A stretch of 15,229 nucleotides of DNA from IH12 sp041987265 (GTDB lineage Bacteria; Pseudomonadota; Alphaproteobacteria; Caulobacterales; Hyphomonadaceae). Under the pieces are notes generated by a model. The model was not told where the DNA came from. It made no database searches and saw only the letters and a program-made list of their open reading frames with translations. The stretch lies in NCBI GenBank assembly GCA_041987265.1, contig JBHIWT010000073.1:1-15229 (forward strand), in the 5' to 3' direction. Positions 15,095-15,229 of this stretch are shown here, in pieces; within the stretch, counting starts at the first letter, position 1; each line of letters begins with the position of its first letter. The translations under genes were made by a program, and so were the position numbers.

Positions 15095-15229
15095 GTGAAC
15101 GGACCGCAAGTAAGCATCGACCTTGGCGCGCTGGCGGCGAACTGGCGCATGCTGGCCGATCGCGCGGCGCCTGCGAGCGCTGCGGGCGTGGTCAAGGCGG
15201 ACGCCTACGGAACGGGGATCGAGCCTGCG
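15095..15229 (+). CDS. alr: Alanine racemase, N-terminal end (partial)
   Basis: The frame runs from a GTG at 15095 to the window edge, giving 45 residues. It shows the opening strand and helix of the family (VSIDLGALAANWRMLADR) and the PLP-lysine motif VVKADAYG with Lys34 as the cofactor-binding residue. Alr interconverts L- and D-alanine, supplying D-Ala for peptidoglycan. No ATG lies in this frame upstream, and the conserved start near VSIDL makes the GTG the likely initiator; the ribosome binding site is weak (GACGGGG, about nine bases upstream). The C-terminal catalytic tyrosine is outside the window. alr directly after dnaB is a widely seen arrangement. Confidence 0.92.
   Translation, partial: MNGPQVSIDLGALAANWRMLADRAAPASAAGVVKADAYGTGIEPA

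Overview
The window is a GC-rich stretch of chromosome (well over 60% GC by eye), densely packed with core genes. Gene content and order point to an alphaproteobacterium, probably of the Caulobacterales/Hyphomonadales type. This rests on the run pdxA-rsmA next to gmk, on fabD-fabG-acpP-fabF-mltG-yicC-gmk as one operon, and on rpsF-rpsR-rplI followed by dnaB and alr. The genus is inferred only loosely; there is no rRNA gene in the window.

Layout. Bases 1-934 (+) hold the 3' end of pdxA, overlapping rsmA by an ATGA junction. Bases 935-1125 are non-coding and hold what look like decayed dispersed repeats, followed by a PaiB-type FMN-binding protein gene (1126-1758, +) that ends 9 bp from the end of gmk. 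From 7714 down to 1768 the minus strand carries a tight operon: fabD, fabG, acpP, fabF (type II fatty acid synthesis), mltG (septal/lateral glycan-chain terminase), yicC (endoribonuclease family) and gmk (guanylate kinase). Upstream of it, 7815-11845 is a more accessory block: a large two-domain lipoprotein alpha/beta hydrolase (-), an OsmC-family thiol protein (-) divergent from an HxlR-family regulator (+), and an unrecognised, probably Tat-type, exported lipoprotein (-). Bases 12096-13350 (+) carry rpsF-rpsR-rplI, closed by a textbook Rho-independent terminator. Replicative helicase dnaB (13551-15029, +) and the 5' end of alr (15095 to the edge) follow.

How the genes work together. The fab genes make malonyl-ACP (FabD), carry the chain (AcpP), elongate it (FabF) and reduce it (FabG). 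MltG and Gmk sit in the same transcript, so membrane lipid, wall and nucleotide supply are likely co-expressed with growth. The ribosomal protein trio is a separate unit with a structured leader that may be autoregulatory. OsmC/HxlR look like a self-contained, possibly redox-responsive, pair with a clear palindromic operator candidate between them.

I found no phage, transposon, CRISPR, toxin-antitoxin or defence system, and no convincing new multi-gene system. The more interesting signals are regulatory: the osmC/hxlR palindrome, the rpsF leader hairpin over its ribosome binding site, a dnaB start without a ribosome binding site and with a -10-like element just upstream, and pairs of GANTC sites in the rpsF and dnaB promoter regions. 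The orphan lipoprotein hydrolase is the least explained protein.
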